A stretch of DNA of 9,144 bases, taken from NCBI GenBank assembly GCA_945875975.1, contig CAMCMD010000032.1:1-9144 (forward strand). The letters are read 5' to 3'. Made by a program: the position numbers and the translations under genes. This document shows, piece by piece, positions 1-6,495 of the stretch (positions are counted from its first letter, which is position 1; each line of letters starts with the position of its first letter). This DNA comes from Rickettsia typhi (GTDB lineage Bacteria > Pseudomonadota > Alphaproteobacteria > Rickettsiales > Rickettsiaceae). The notes under the pieces were generated by a model. It was not told the DNA's origin. It made no database searches and was given only the letters and a program-made list of their open reading frames with translations.

Positions 1-62
1 ATAAAGATGATATTGAAATTATTGTTAAGATTACTATATCGAACAAGGTTAAAGTCATAATA

Positions 63-659
63 TCAGTTTTGATTAAATGAAATTATAGTTTTATCGGTAA
101 TTATATAGTCCATCTTAGTGTCATGTGATTCCCGTGGCAAGCACTCGTACAAATTTTCATGAAAACATACCCCAACTTTAGTAATCTTGGTGCCTATTTG
201 GGCAAAATATTTGTCATAATATCCAGCCCCAAACCCAAGTCTGTCACCAGATAGGCTAAATGCCAACCCTGGTAAAATAGCAATGTGTGGAACTAGTTTA
301 ATATTATTGTCTGGCTGCTTTAATTTACCAGACATAATAGTTTCAAACGGAGAACCTACTTCATATTTTACAAAATCCATTCCTTCTCCTCTGATTTTAG
401 GAATGGCTACAGACCATTTTGAACTCACTGCTAAGTTTAATAAATTAGGCTCACCTAGCATAGGACAATATAAACCCGTTATTAACTTTAATTTTTTTTC
501 TGGAGAATAAGCTTTTTCACTAACTTTAGAATATAAAAAATCGCTGATATTTTTGACAATAATATCATTCTCCTTTAAATGATCTACCTTACTAAACTTT
601 TTGCGATCCAAAAGTATTTTTTTTCTAAGATTATTCTTTAGTTCTATGTAGATTTGCAT
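63..659 (-). CDS. fau: 5-formyltetrahydrofolate cyclo-ligase (MTHFS family)
   Basis: Converts 5-formyl-THF to 5,10-methenyl-THF with ATP, a cytosolic salvage step that returns folate to the one-carbon pool used by Fmt. The 198-residue product has the usual family length. It shows the basic N-terminal ATP-contact stretch (RKKILLDRKK, about residues 12-21), a GLYCPMLGEPN substrate-pocket segment (62-72), and the family signature at about 130-152 (PGLAF, then GDRLGFGAGYYDKYF). A C-terminal HD..MDYIITD stretch follows. It is the last gene of the minus-strand run, 6 nt after the dnaQ stop. The purine-rich AAGGAG overlaps that stop codon and lies only 2 nt from the ATG, an unusually short spacing, so coupled translation with dnaQ is likely. 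The family name is secure; the symbol follows E. coli ygfA/fau usage. Confidence 0.93.
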   Translation of the reverse strand: MQIYIELKNNLRKKILLDRKKFSKVDHLKENDIIVKNISDFLYSKVSEKAYSPEKKLKLITGLYCPMLGEPNLLNLAVSSKWSVAIPKIRGEGMDFVKYEVGSPFETIMSGKLKQPDNNIKLVPHIAILPGLAFSLSGDRLGFGAGYYDKYFAQIGTKITKVGVCFHENLYECLPRESHDTKMDYIITDKTIISFNQN

Positions 660-665
660 ATCTCC

Positions 666-1328
666 TTAAAATATCTTTTGTGTAAACGCTTTATAAAAAA
701 TTTGTTCCTCTTGGGTTGGTCTGATAACTATTTTATTACCCAACACCTCGTCTAATGAATTTTTATCAGAATTATAATTTTTTGCTTCATTTATTATTAC
801 AAAACTAGTTTGCCTACCACCAGTAAGTTCGACATATACTTCTGCAAGAAGCTCTGCATCTTTTAAGGCTCCATGATACTGCCTTGACGAGTTATCAACC
901 TTAAATCTTCTACATAAAGCATCCAAATTTACTTTTGCACCAGGAAAAGTTCTTCTGGCTATTACCAGTGTATCAATTGCATTTGCAAGCTCTAATGATG
1001 GTAAATTTAACAATGAGAGTTCATGATTTAAAAATTTAATATCAAACGGAGCATTGTGAATAACCATCTGACTATTATCAATAAATTTTAAAAAACTATC
1101 CGATATATCTTTAAATAATGGTTTATCTTTTAAGAATTCACTCGAAATCCCATGAATCCTATATGCTTCTTGCGGCATATCTCTTTCTGGGTTGATATAA
1201 AAATGAAATTTCTGCCCAGTTAGAACTTTATTTACCATTTCCAAAGCACCAATTTCGACTATTCTATGTCCGTCTCTTGGACTAAGCCCTGTTGTTTCTG
1301 TATCAAGTACTATTTCTCTAACTATCAT
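666..1328 (-). CDS. dnaQ: DNA polymerase III epsilon subunit, 3'-5' proofreading exonuclease
   Basis: Proofreading subunit of the replicative polymerase core. The DEDDh exonuclease motifs are all visible in the 220 residues: ExoI DTETTG (D9, E11), Exo[12 protein letters not shown] (D96) and Exo[14 protein letters not shown] (H152, D157), so the catalytic site is intact. The roughly 45 residues after 175 correspond to the C-terminal tail that binds the alpha subunit in E. coli and are less conserved. The start ATG overlaps the coaE stop by 4 nt (ATGA), a typical translational coupling arrangement. Location a few genes from the candidate origin matches the origin-proximal cluster known in Caulobacter and R. 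prowazekii. Length is slightly below the E. coli protein (243 aa), normal for Rickettsiales. Confidence 0.95.
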   Translation of the reverse strand: MIVREIVLDTETTGLSPRDGHRIVEIGALEMVNKVLTGQKFHFYINPERDMPQEAYRIHGISSEFLKDKPLFKDISDSFLKFIDNSQMVIHNAPFDIKFLNHELSLLNLPSLELANAIDTLVIARRTFPGAKVNLDALCRRFKVDNSSRQYHGALKDAELLAEVYVELTGGRQTSFVIINEAKNYNSDKNSLDEVLGNKIVIRPTQEEQIFYKAFTQKIF

Positions 1329-1882
1329 ATTATTTTTTTAATTATTTCTATTATCTGTTCTTCTACAGCTACTTCACTATCAATAACAAAATCAGCTTTT
1401 GCCATTTTTACTTCTTGAGAGAGTTGGGCTTTTTTTATTTTTTCAAAAGTATCAATATCTTTTATTTTTCTTAGTTTAGCTCTTTCCCACCTAGTTTCTT
1501 CTGAACAAAACACACAAATTACTTTACTAAAATATTTATCAAAACCAGTCTCAAATAGTAATGGGACCTCAGTAAAAACTAAATTCTCATTTTGATTATC
1601 AGATTCAAATTCTTTTATGCCTTTTCTTACAAGAGGATGAATTATGTTTTCTAGTTTTTTCTTCATAAAAGCATCATTGTAAATTATTTTAGCAAGTTTT
1701 GCCTTATCGAATTGTTGAAGCCCTTTTATCTCTTGTTCGATTTGAGATTTAATACTTCTGTCCTGATATAATAATTTTACATAATCATCGCATGAAAAGG
1801 TTTTATATCCCAAATGTATTATGCAATTTATAATATGAGTTTTCCCTGTAGCAAAACTCCCTGTAACAGCAATATTTCTCAT
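1325..1882 (-). CDS. coaE: Dephospho-CoA kinase
   Basis: Catalyses the last step of coenzyme A synthesis, phosphorylating the 3'-hydroxyl of dephospho-CoA with ATP in the cytosol. The 185-residue protein opens with a Walker A loop (GSFATGKT, residues 8-15), followed by the substrate-site acidic pair CDD (31-33) and the family motif [14 protein letters not shown] in the middle, with an ERAKLRK lid-like basic segment after it. The ATG directly abuts the TAA of the upstream ppsR gene with no spacer, and its own TGA overlaps dnaQ. There is only a weak AAAG upstream, consistent with reinitiation from ppsR. In Caulobacter, maf and aroE lie between the ppsR homologue and coaE; here nothing does. Confidence 0.94.
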   Translation of the reverse strand: MRNIAVTGSFATGKTHIINCIIHLGYKTFSCDDYVKLLYQDRSIKSQIEQEIKGLQQFDKAKLAKIIYNDAFMKKKLENIIHPLVRKGIKEFESDNQNENLVFTEVPLLFETGFDKYFSKVICVFCSEETRWERAKLRKIKDIDTFEKIKKAQLSQEVKMAKADFVIDSEVAVEEQIIEIIKKII

Positions 1883-2701
1883 TTACTTTAATCTTTTTTT
1901 ATGCTCATAATAAGCTCTCATAATAATTGCTGCTGTTTCTTCAATTGACCTCTGAGAAACATCTATTGTTTTCCAATCATTCTGCATACAAATTCTTTTT
2001 ATTTGAAGACACTCATCTTGTACTATTTTTATATCAGTATAGTTAGACGTCTCTTTAACCTGTAAGAAATTCATTCTACTTTCTCTAATTTCAATCAATC
2101 TGTTTGGATTAATTATTAGGCCGAAAATTACCGGATTATTCATTTTGGGCAAAAAATCTGGAAAAGGACAACCATGAACAAATGGAATATTTGCGGTTTT
2201 AAATCCGTTATAAGCTAAATATACAGACGTTGGAGTTTTTGAAGTCCTAGAGGGACCTATAAGGATAATATCTGCTTCTTCTAGATCATCTATCGCTTGT
2301 CCATCGTCGTGTCTTAATGAATATTCTATTGCTTCAACTTTATCAAAATAAGTATCATCAAATTTATTCGTATACCCAACCCCACTATCTGCAGTAGTTC
2401 CTATATATTCCGCTATTTCTTTAACAATTTTACTAACAACCGATACACACGGTATTTTCATTTCGTAGCAAAATTTTTTTAATTCATTTCTTAAATTTTC
2501 ATCAGAAATAGTGTATAGTATAATTCCAGGTTTTGTCCTTACTTTTTCAAAAACTTCTTGAAGAACATTTAGGTTTCTTGTCATTGGCCAGTGATATTTT
2601 TTAACTTCTATATCACTAAATTTAGCAAGAGCTGTGTTTGCTGCATGCTTCACTGTTTGACCAGAAGACTCTGAAACTAAGTGAACTATTAGTTTTTTCA
2701 T
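1883..2701 (-). CDS. ppsR: Pyruvate, phosphate dikinase / PEP synthetase regulatory protein (DUF299 family)
   Basis: Bifunctional ADP-dependent serine/threonine kinase and Pi-dependent pyrophosphorylase of the DUF299 family. Characterised members switch pyruvate phosphate dikinase or PEP synthase off and on by phosphorylating the threonine next to the catalytic histidine. The 272-residue protein has the N-terminal SESSGQT segment (10-16), the [12 protein letters not shown] block (about 124-135) and the P-loop-like signature GPSRTSKTP (149-157) followed by SVYLAYNG. This is the homologue of R. prowazekii RP001, which borders the replication origin there. It is the first gene of the leftward operon and starts at the very edge of the candidate oriC. 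No clear Shine-Dalgarno is seen before the ATG. Whether the target here is PPDK or PEP synthase cannot be told from the window. Confidence 0.9.
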   Translation of the reverse strand: MKKLIVHLVSESSGQTVKHAANTALAKFSDIEVKKYHWPMTRNLNVLQEVFEKVRTKPGIILYTISDENLRNELKKFCYEMKIPCVSVVSKIVKEIAEYIGTTADSGVGYTNKFDDTYFDKVEAIEYSLRHDDGQAIDDLEEADIILIGPSRTSKTPTSVYLAYNGFKTANIPFVHGCPFPDFLPKMNNPVIFGLIINPNRLIEIRESRMNFLQVKETSNYTDIKIVQDECLQIKRICMQNDWKTIDVSQRSIEETAAIIMRAYYEHKKRLK

Positions 2702-2718
2702 TTTATGAACATCGTTGT

Positions 2719-2727
2719 TGTGGATAA
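2719..2727 (-). promoter_or_regulatory. DnaA box, perfect consensus
   Basis: TTATCCACA read on the minus strand, 18 nt upstream of the ppsR ATG, so DnaA bound here could also affect ppsR transcription. Confidence 0.75.
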
Positions 2728-2901
2728 ATATTTAATATTTCTCATTTTTCAACTGTTTTTTTCTTATAAATACAGATTTTACAACCAACTATATACTATG
2801 TTGACAATTATGTGTAGAACATAGGTAGTTTTCAGGTATACCTCAGTTATCCTCAATTTCCAAGGTATTGCACACATACATATGCACTGTATAAAATTAG
2901 C

Positions 2902-2910
2902 TGTGGATAA
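2902..2910 (-). promoter_or_regulatory. DnaA box, perfect consensus
   Basis: TTATCCACA on the minus strand, in the middle of the candidate origin, same orientation as the box near ppsR. Confidence 0.75.
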
Positions 2911-2964
2911 AATGAATAAATTTTAAAACACTTTTATGTATATAGAAAACAGAGTTAATAAAAT

Positions 2965-2985
2965 TGTTGATAAAAATGTGGGTAA
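2965..2985 (-). promoter_or_regulatory. Pair of degenerate DnaA boxes
   Basis: Two closely spaced nonamers, TGTTGATAA (2965-2973) and TGTGGGTAA (2977-2985), each one base from the reverse-orientation consensus TGTGGATAA. They lie between two perfect boxes, 3 nt apart, as expected for lower-affinity sites filled cooperatively as DnaA oligomerises. Confidence 0.55.
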
Positions 2986-2998
2986 GTTATAATCTCCC

Positions 2999-3007
2999 TT
3001 ATCCACA
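2999..3007 (+). promoter_or_regulatory. DnaA box, perfect consensus, next to the AT-rich block
   Basis: TTATCCACA on the plus strand, opposite in orientation to the other perfect boxes and closest to the AT-rich stretch starting at 3021. It also sits where a -35 hexamer would lie for the TATAAT at 3022-3027. Confidence 0.75.
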
Positions 3008-3027
3008 CTACCAACAACAACTATAAT
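2999..3027 (+). promoter_or_regulatory. Possible hemE promoter overlapping a DnaA box
   Basis: A perfect TATAAT (3022-3027) lies 40 nt before the hemE ATG. The hexamer 17 bp upstream is TTATCC (2999-3004), a poor -35 (3 of 6) that is part of the DnaA box. The call is tentative because TATAAT-like words are frequent in this AT-rich block. Confidence 0.35.
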
Positions 3028-3055
3028 ATTCTTATATATATAATATATTATTTAG
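3021..3055. other. AT-rich putative DNA unwinding element
   Basis: About 35 bp consisting almost only of A and T with alternating TATATA steps, immediately beside a forward DnaA box. This is the expected position for duplex melting in a bacterial origin. It also contains the likely -10 of hemE, so the two roles cannot be separated from sequence alone. Confidence 0.55.
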
Positions 3056-3067
3056 TAGGAAAAGCTA

Positions 3068-4084
3068 ATGAGTGCATTGATACATACTTTTCAAGGAAAA
3101 AATACCAGTGTTCCTATTTGGCTTATGAGACAAGCTGGGAGATATATGCCTGAATATATGGAAGTAAGATCCAATGTAAGTAATTTTCTTGATTTATGCT
3201 ATGATTCAGAAAAGGCTACTAAAGTAACTTTGCAACCAATTGAAAGGTTTGGTTTAGATGCTGCAATATTATTTTCTGACATACTAGTTATTCCTCATTC
3301 TCTTGGATGGGATGTAACTTTTGAAAAAGGAGAAGGACCCATACTTAAGAAGTTTGAATCAGAAAATGATTTTCACATACTGAGTGATAAGTTTTTAAAT
3401 AGAATAAATCAAATATATGAAACGGTAGAGAAAATAAAAGCTAAACTTTCAAAAGATGTTAGCCTTATAGGATTTGCAGGAAGTCCATGGACGGTTGTTA
3501 GCTATATGCTTGAAGGAAGGGGAAAACAAGATTTTTCTATTAGTAAAAATTTTCTTTATACAAAAAATAAAGAAGCACAAAAATTAATAGAAATTATAAC
3601 AGAAAAGACAATAGAATATTTATCTAATCAAATCGTAGCTGGTGCAGATGTTATTCAGCTATTTGACTCATGGTCTGGAATATTGAATGGAAAATTGTAC
3701 GATGATTTTGTCATTAAACCAACAAAAAAAATAATAGATACATTAAAAGAAAAATTCCCGTTAGTTCCAATTATTGGTTTTCCAAGAGGTTCTGGTTATC
3801 ATTATGATGAATATATAAAGCAAACTGGCATAAATGGAGTTGGGGTAGATCAATTTACGCCAATAAAACAGATGAAATTATGGCAAAAAAATTTAGTAGT
3901 ACAGGGAAATTTAGACCCAGTAATTTTGCTTGGAAATAAGGAAAACATAAAAGTTGCGGTTGATCAAATTATGGAATCATTAGATCATAAAAATTTCATA
4001 TTCAATCTTGGTCATGGTATATTGCCGACAACTCCAGTAAATAACGTCGAATATCTTGTCAACTATGTCAAAAGCTTCAGGTAA
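3068..4084 (+). CDS. hemE: Uroporphyrinogen III decarboxylase
   Basis: Removes the four acetate carboxyls of uroporphyrinogen III to give coproporphyrinogen III in cytosolic heme synthesis. The 338-residue product shows both family signatures: PIWLMRQAGR (16-25), whose arginines bind substrate carboxylates, and GFAGSPWTVVSYMLEG (135-150). The conserved catalytic aspartate region ILFSDILVIP (D71) and QLFDSWSG (197-204) are also present. An AGGA at 3057-3060 gives a sensible ribosome-binding site for the ATG. It is the first gene rightward from the candidate origin, the arrangement known in R. prowazekii and Caulobacter. Its last codons overlap the start of hemH. Complete and apparently functional. 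Confidence 0.96.
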   Translation: MSALIHTFQGKNTSVPIWLMRQAGRYMPEYMEVRSNVSNFLDLCYDSEKATKVTLQPIERFGLDAAILFSDILVIPHSLGWDVTFEKGEGPILKKFESENDFHILSDKFLNRINQIYETVEKIKAKLSKDVSLIGFAGSPWTVVSYMLEGRGKQDFSISKNFLYTKNKEAQKLIEIITEKTIEYLSNQIVAGADVIQLFDSWSGILNGKLYDDFVIKPTKKIIDTLKEKFPLVPIIGFPRGSGYHYDEYIKQTGINGVGVDQFTPIKQMKLWQKNLVVQGNLDPVILLGNKENIKVAVDQIMESLDHKNFIFNLGHGILPTTPVNNVEYLVNYVKSFR

Positions 4085-5129
4085 TACAAAAACTGCAATA
4101 GTGTTGTTTAACCTAGGCGGTCCAGATAGTTTAAAATCTGTTAAACCATTTTTATTTAACCTTTTTAATGATAAGAATATAATTACATTACCATCTTTTT
4201 TTCGATATTTTATTGCATGGTTTATTTCATCAAGAAGAGAAAAAACAGCAATAGAAATATATTCGCAAATGGGAGGTAAATCTACTATTTTAGAAGAAAC
4301 ACTTGGTCAAGCAAATGCTTTAAAACTAGAGTTAAGTGACAAAATTAAAACTGAATTTGAAGTTTTTATATGCATGAGACATTGGCATCCAATGACTGAA
4401 GAAATTATATCTAGGTTAGAAACTTATAGGCCAGCTGAAATTATCCTAGTGCCGCTCTATCCACAATTTTCAACTACAACTACGGCATCATCAATAGAAG
4501 AATTTACTAAAATAAAAAATAAATCGTCAATTAAAGACATTCCTTCTAAGGTAATATGTTGCTATCCACAAGATGATAATTTTGCTAAAGCTCACGCTAG
4601 CCTTATTACAAAAGCAATAGAGCAGGTAAAAGATAAAAATAATTATAGAATATTATTTTCTGCTCATGGGCTACCAAAAAAAATAATTGAGTCGGGTGAT
4701 CCATATCAGTGGCAAGTTGAATCTTCTGTAAATGCCGTCCTTGATCAGCTACCATTTGATGGATTGGATTATAAAATTACTTATCAAAGCAGAGTTGGAC
4801 CACTTGAGTGGATTGGTCCAAACACGGAGGATGAAATTAAAATTGCAGTGAAAGAAAGAAAAGAATTGGTAATTGTTCCTATTGCTTTTGTTAGTGAGCA
4901 CTCCGAAACTCTAGTAGAACTTGATATAGAATATAAAAATATTACTAATAAACAAGATTTTAATTACATCAGAGTTCCAACACTAAGTATCAATAATCTG
5001 TTTATTAAATCATTGAGTGAGATTATACTGAAAGCAAAAGAGAAAGAGGGAGAGTTTTTAACTTCTTCTTCGCTTTCAAGAATTTGTCCAAGTGACTTTA
5101 CAAAATGTCCATGTAAAAAAGTAAATTAA
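4065..5129 (+). CDS. hemH: Ferrochelatase, probably of the [2Fe-2S] type
   Basis: Inserts Fe(II) into protoporphyrin IX, the final step of heme synthesis. I prefer the ATG at 4065 (354 aa), which overlaps hemE by 20 nt; a TTG at 4056 would add three residues. Landmarks (354-aa numbering): FNLGGPDS near the N-terminus, the signature LFSAHGLPKK..ESGDPYQWQ with active-site H201, SRVGPLEWIGP, and SEHSETLVELDIEY with the conserved His/Glu pair. The C-terminus ends in C-x6-C-x-C (C341, C348, C350), and a Cys-Cys pair occurs at 165-166. This spacing resembles the cluster ligands reported in microbial [2Fe-2S] ferrochelatases, so a cluster is inferred. No good Shine-Dalgarno is visible, so translation probably depends on coupling to hemE. 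Confidence 0.95.
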   Translation: MSKASGNTKTAIVLFNLGGPDSLKSVKPFLFNLFNDKNIITLPSFFRYFIAWFISSRREKTAIEIYSQMGGKSTILEETLGQANALKLELSDKIKTEFEVFICMRHWHPMTEEIISRLETYRPAEIILVPLYPQFSTTTTASSIEEFTKIKNKSSIKDIPSKVICCYPQDDNFAKAHASLITKAIEQVKDKNNYRILFSAHGLPKKIIESGDPYQWQVESSVNAVLDQLPFDGLDYKITYQSRVGPLEWIGPNTEDEIKIAVKERKELVIVPIAFVSEHSETLVELDIEYKNITNKQDFNYIRVPTLSINNLFIKSLSEIILKAKEKEGEFLTSSSLSRICPSDFTKCPCKKVN

Positions 5130-5139
5130 GAAAGATTTT

Positions 5140-5577
5140 ATGGAAGATTATTTTATGTGGTACAAGGCTATTCATGTGATATCAGTAATATCATGGATGG
5201 CAGCAATGTTTTATATGCCAAGACTTTTCGTTTATCACACTAGAGCAAAAATTGGTTCAAAAATGGATAAAACATTTCAGCAAATGGAACATAAATTACT
5301 AAAAATAATTATGACTCCATCTATGATTTTAACTTATTTTTTTGGGATATTAATAGCTTATATATATGGTTTTGTTGCATTGGGGGTTTGGTTTCACATA
5401 AAAATGACAGCTGTTCTTGGTTTGACTATTTTTCATGGGTTGCTTGCTAAGTGGAGAAAAGATTTTATAAATGGCAACAACAATCATTCTGAAAAATTTT
5501 ATCGACTTATGAACGAAGTACCACCAATACTAATGATTATTGCAGTCATTATGGTTATTGTTAAACCATTTGAGTAA
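5140..5577 (+). CDS. hemJ: Protoporphyrinogen oxidase HemJ (membrane protein)
   Basis: Oxidises protoporphyrinogen IX to protoporphyrin IX at the inner membrane, in bacteria lacking HemG/HemY. The 145-residue protein matches the short HemJ family (formerly UPF0093). It has four hydrophobic segments at about 7-27, 54-74, 80-98 and 124-143, the N-terminal WYKAIHVISVISWMA motif whose histidine (H12) corresponds to the conserved heme-ligand position, the MPRLFVYH stretch after helix 1, and a conserved lysine in HIKMTAVLGL. The ATG at 5140 has AAGAAAG upstream at workable spacing; an in-frame ATG at 5155 is less likely because it trims the first helix. It begins 10 nt after hemH, so HemJ acts just before ferrochelatase both in the pathway and in the operon, though not in gene order. 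Confidence 0.92.
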   Translation: MEDYFMWYKAIHVISVISWMAAMFYMPRLFVYHTRAKIGSKMDKTFQQMEHKLLKIIMTPSMILTYFFGILIAYIYGFVALGVWFHIKMTAVLGLTIFHGLLAKWRKDFINGNNNHSEKFYRLMNEVPPILMIIAVIMVIVKPFE

Positions 5578-5592
5578 TATGTTACTCTTTTT
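5572..5592 (+). terminator. Intrinsic terminator of the hem operon
   Basis: GAGTAA (5572-5577) pairs perfectly with TTACTC (5582-5587) around a 4-nt loop and is followed by five T residues (5588-5592). The stem includes the hemJ stop codon. The stem is short (6 bp) and AT-rich, so efficiency may be modest, but position and T tract fit a Rho-independent terminator. Confidence 0.6.
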
Positions 5593-5655
5593 GGAAGAAT
5601 CTAATCGTCAAAAAAATTAAAGCGACATTGATCCCATATCCAAAATTTTAGCCAA

Positions 5656-5798
5656 TAGAGTTCTTTCGAAACTCTACTACTGAAGGCAATTGCGTTGTCA
5701 TCGATGCTCAGATCCTCACGTACCTTGTGTACACGGCGGTCTGCGCTCCGTAGACTCCTAGCACTTGCTCTTCATTAGCAAGTTTGGAAAGAACTCTA
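5656..5798. repeat. 143-bp GC-rich palindromic interspersed element (Rickettsia palindromic-element-like)
   Basis: An isolated GC-rich island (35 of 60 bases are G or C in 5701-5760) in AT-rich spacer. Its ends form an 18-bp inverted repeat with one mismatch: TAGAGTTCTTTCGAAACT (5656-5673) against AGTTTGGAAAGAACTCTA (5781-5798). Inside there is a second hairpin, ACTTGCT (5763-5769) with AGCAAGT (5777-5783), overlapping the right arm, and a TTTCGAAA core at 5664-5671. Such size and end structure fit the selfish palindromic repeats described from Rickettsia genomes. The family membership is inferred from style, not a database match. It fills most of the 354-bp gap between hemJ and def; no coding sequence is evident in the gap. 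Confidence 0.65.
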
Positions 5799-5864
5799 AT
5801 ATTAAAATCAGTATTCTAGGAATAGAAATTAAATTGCCTTAGCCTGAATGAATCAAGTCGCTTG

Positions 5865-5893
5865 TTTACAAATTAGAGTATTTGTGTTACAAT
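5865..5893 (+). promoter_or_regulatory. Putative sigma70 promoter of def-fmt
   Basis: TTTACA (5865-5870, 5 of 6 to the -35 consensus) and TACAAT (5888-5893, 5 of 6 to the -10) are separated by 17 bp and lie 38 nt before the def ATG. No other promoter of this quality was seen after the hemJ terminator. Confidence 0.6.
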
Positions 5894-5931
5894 TTGTCCC
5901 CACTAGCTAACTTAAAAACAAACATCCTTTT

Positions 5932-6459
5932 ATGGCAAAGCTTGAAGTGCTAACAGCACCCAATACAATTCTAAAAAAGAAAGCAAACCCTGTCGAATCA
6001 GTTGACGATTCAGTCAGAAAACTTATGGATGATATGCTTGAGACGATGTATGAAGATAGAGGGGTAGGTTTAGCTGCAAATCAAGTTGGTGTATTAAAGA
6101 GAGTTTTAGTGCTAGATTTGCAAAATGATGATGAAGAAGAAAGGCCAAAAGGATTTTACCCACTATATATTGCTAATCCCGAGGTAACAGAAGCATCCGA
6201 TGAGATGATTGAGGCTGAAGAATATTGTTTGTCAGTTCCAGATCAAGGAGTTCCAGTTTTAAGGCATGCTTCAATTAAAATAAAATATCTTGATTATAAC
6301 AATAAAGTTAAAGACCTTTCGTCTAAGGGGTGGCTTGCAAGAGCAATTCAGCATGAAATGGATCACTTAAATGGAAAAATACTTATTGACTATTTATCTG
6401 TATTAAAGAAAAATGTGGTTCTTCGTAGGCTTACAAAATTAAAGAAAGAGTTTAATTAA
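5932..6459 (+). CDS. def: Peptide deformylase
   Basis: Metalloenzyme that removes the formyl group from the N-terminal Met of nascent proteins. The 175-residue product carries motif 1 GVGLAANQ (44-51), motif 2 EYCLS (97-101, metal-ligand C99) and motif 3 HEMDH (141-145, both histidines as metal ligands, Glu142 catalytic). Motif 2 deviates from the canonical EGCLS: the glycine is a tyrosine. The remaining catalytic residues are intact, so activity is expected. The ATG is preceded by an AT-rich leader without a recognisable Shine-Dalgarno. It begins a two-gene unit with fmt, 36 nt upstream, the usual functional pairing of formyl addition and removal. Confidence 0.95.
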   Translation: MAKLEVLTAPNTILKKKANPVESVDDSVRKLMDDMLETMYEDRGVGLAANQVGVLKRVLVLDLQNDDEEERPKGFYPLYIANPEVTEASDEMIEAEEYCLSVPDQGVPVLRHASIKIKYLDYNNKVKDLSSKGWLARAIQHEMDHLNGKILIDYLSVLKKNVVLRRLTKLKKEFN

Positions 6460-6495
6460 ATCCTTTAGGATTAAATAGCAAAATATAGATAAATT

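Larger units (their letters stand above)
2702..3067. other. Candidate chromosomal replication origin (oriC)
   Basis: A 366-bp gene-free region between divergent ppsR and hemE. Seen directly: perfect TTATCCACA DnaA boxes at 2719-2727 (reverse), 2902-2910 (reverse) and 2999-3007 (forward). Boxes with one mismatch lie at 2847-2855 (TTATCCTCA), 2965-2973 (reverse, TGTTGATAA) and 2977-2985 (reverse, TGTGGGTAA). An almost pure A/T block follows at 3021-3055. Known: the interval between the RP001 homologue and hemE is the described origin in R. prowazekii and is related to the Caulobacter origin, where CtrA and IHF sites were also reported. All core genes in the window transcribe away from this point. 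One weak CtrA-like TTAA-N7-TTAT occurs at 2923-2937, but in DNA this AT-rich it may be chance. Confidence 0.85.

Noticed and set aside
3..80. Plus-strand open frame at the left edge ending in TGA at 78-80, possibly the 3' end of a convergent gene
   Set aside because: Only 25 codons are visible, rich in Ile/Val/Lys as any AT-rich frame would be, with no recognisable motif. It would overlap the end of fau by 18 nt. Too little to call.
283..510. Plus-strand ORF of 75 codons
   Set aside because: Lies entirely inside fau on the opposite strand; fau has clear family motifs, and this frame has none.
2923..2937. CtrA-like site TTAA-N7-TTAT in the origin
   Set aside because: One mismatch from TTAA-N7-TTAA, but such words are frequent at this AT content and only one was found, so it is not listed as a feature.
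4056..4064. TTG at 4056 as the hemH start
   Set aside because: An ATG three codons later gives the expected ferrochelatase N-terminus with less overlap into hemE, and no ribosome-binding site favours the TTG.
6460..6480. Small inverted repeat AATCC-TTTA-GGATT just after def
   Set aside because: Only 5 bp of stem and no T tract, and fmt starts 36 nt after def with no better signal between, so a terminator is unlikely.
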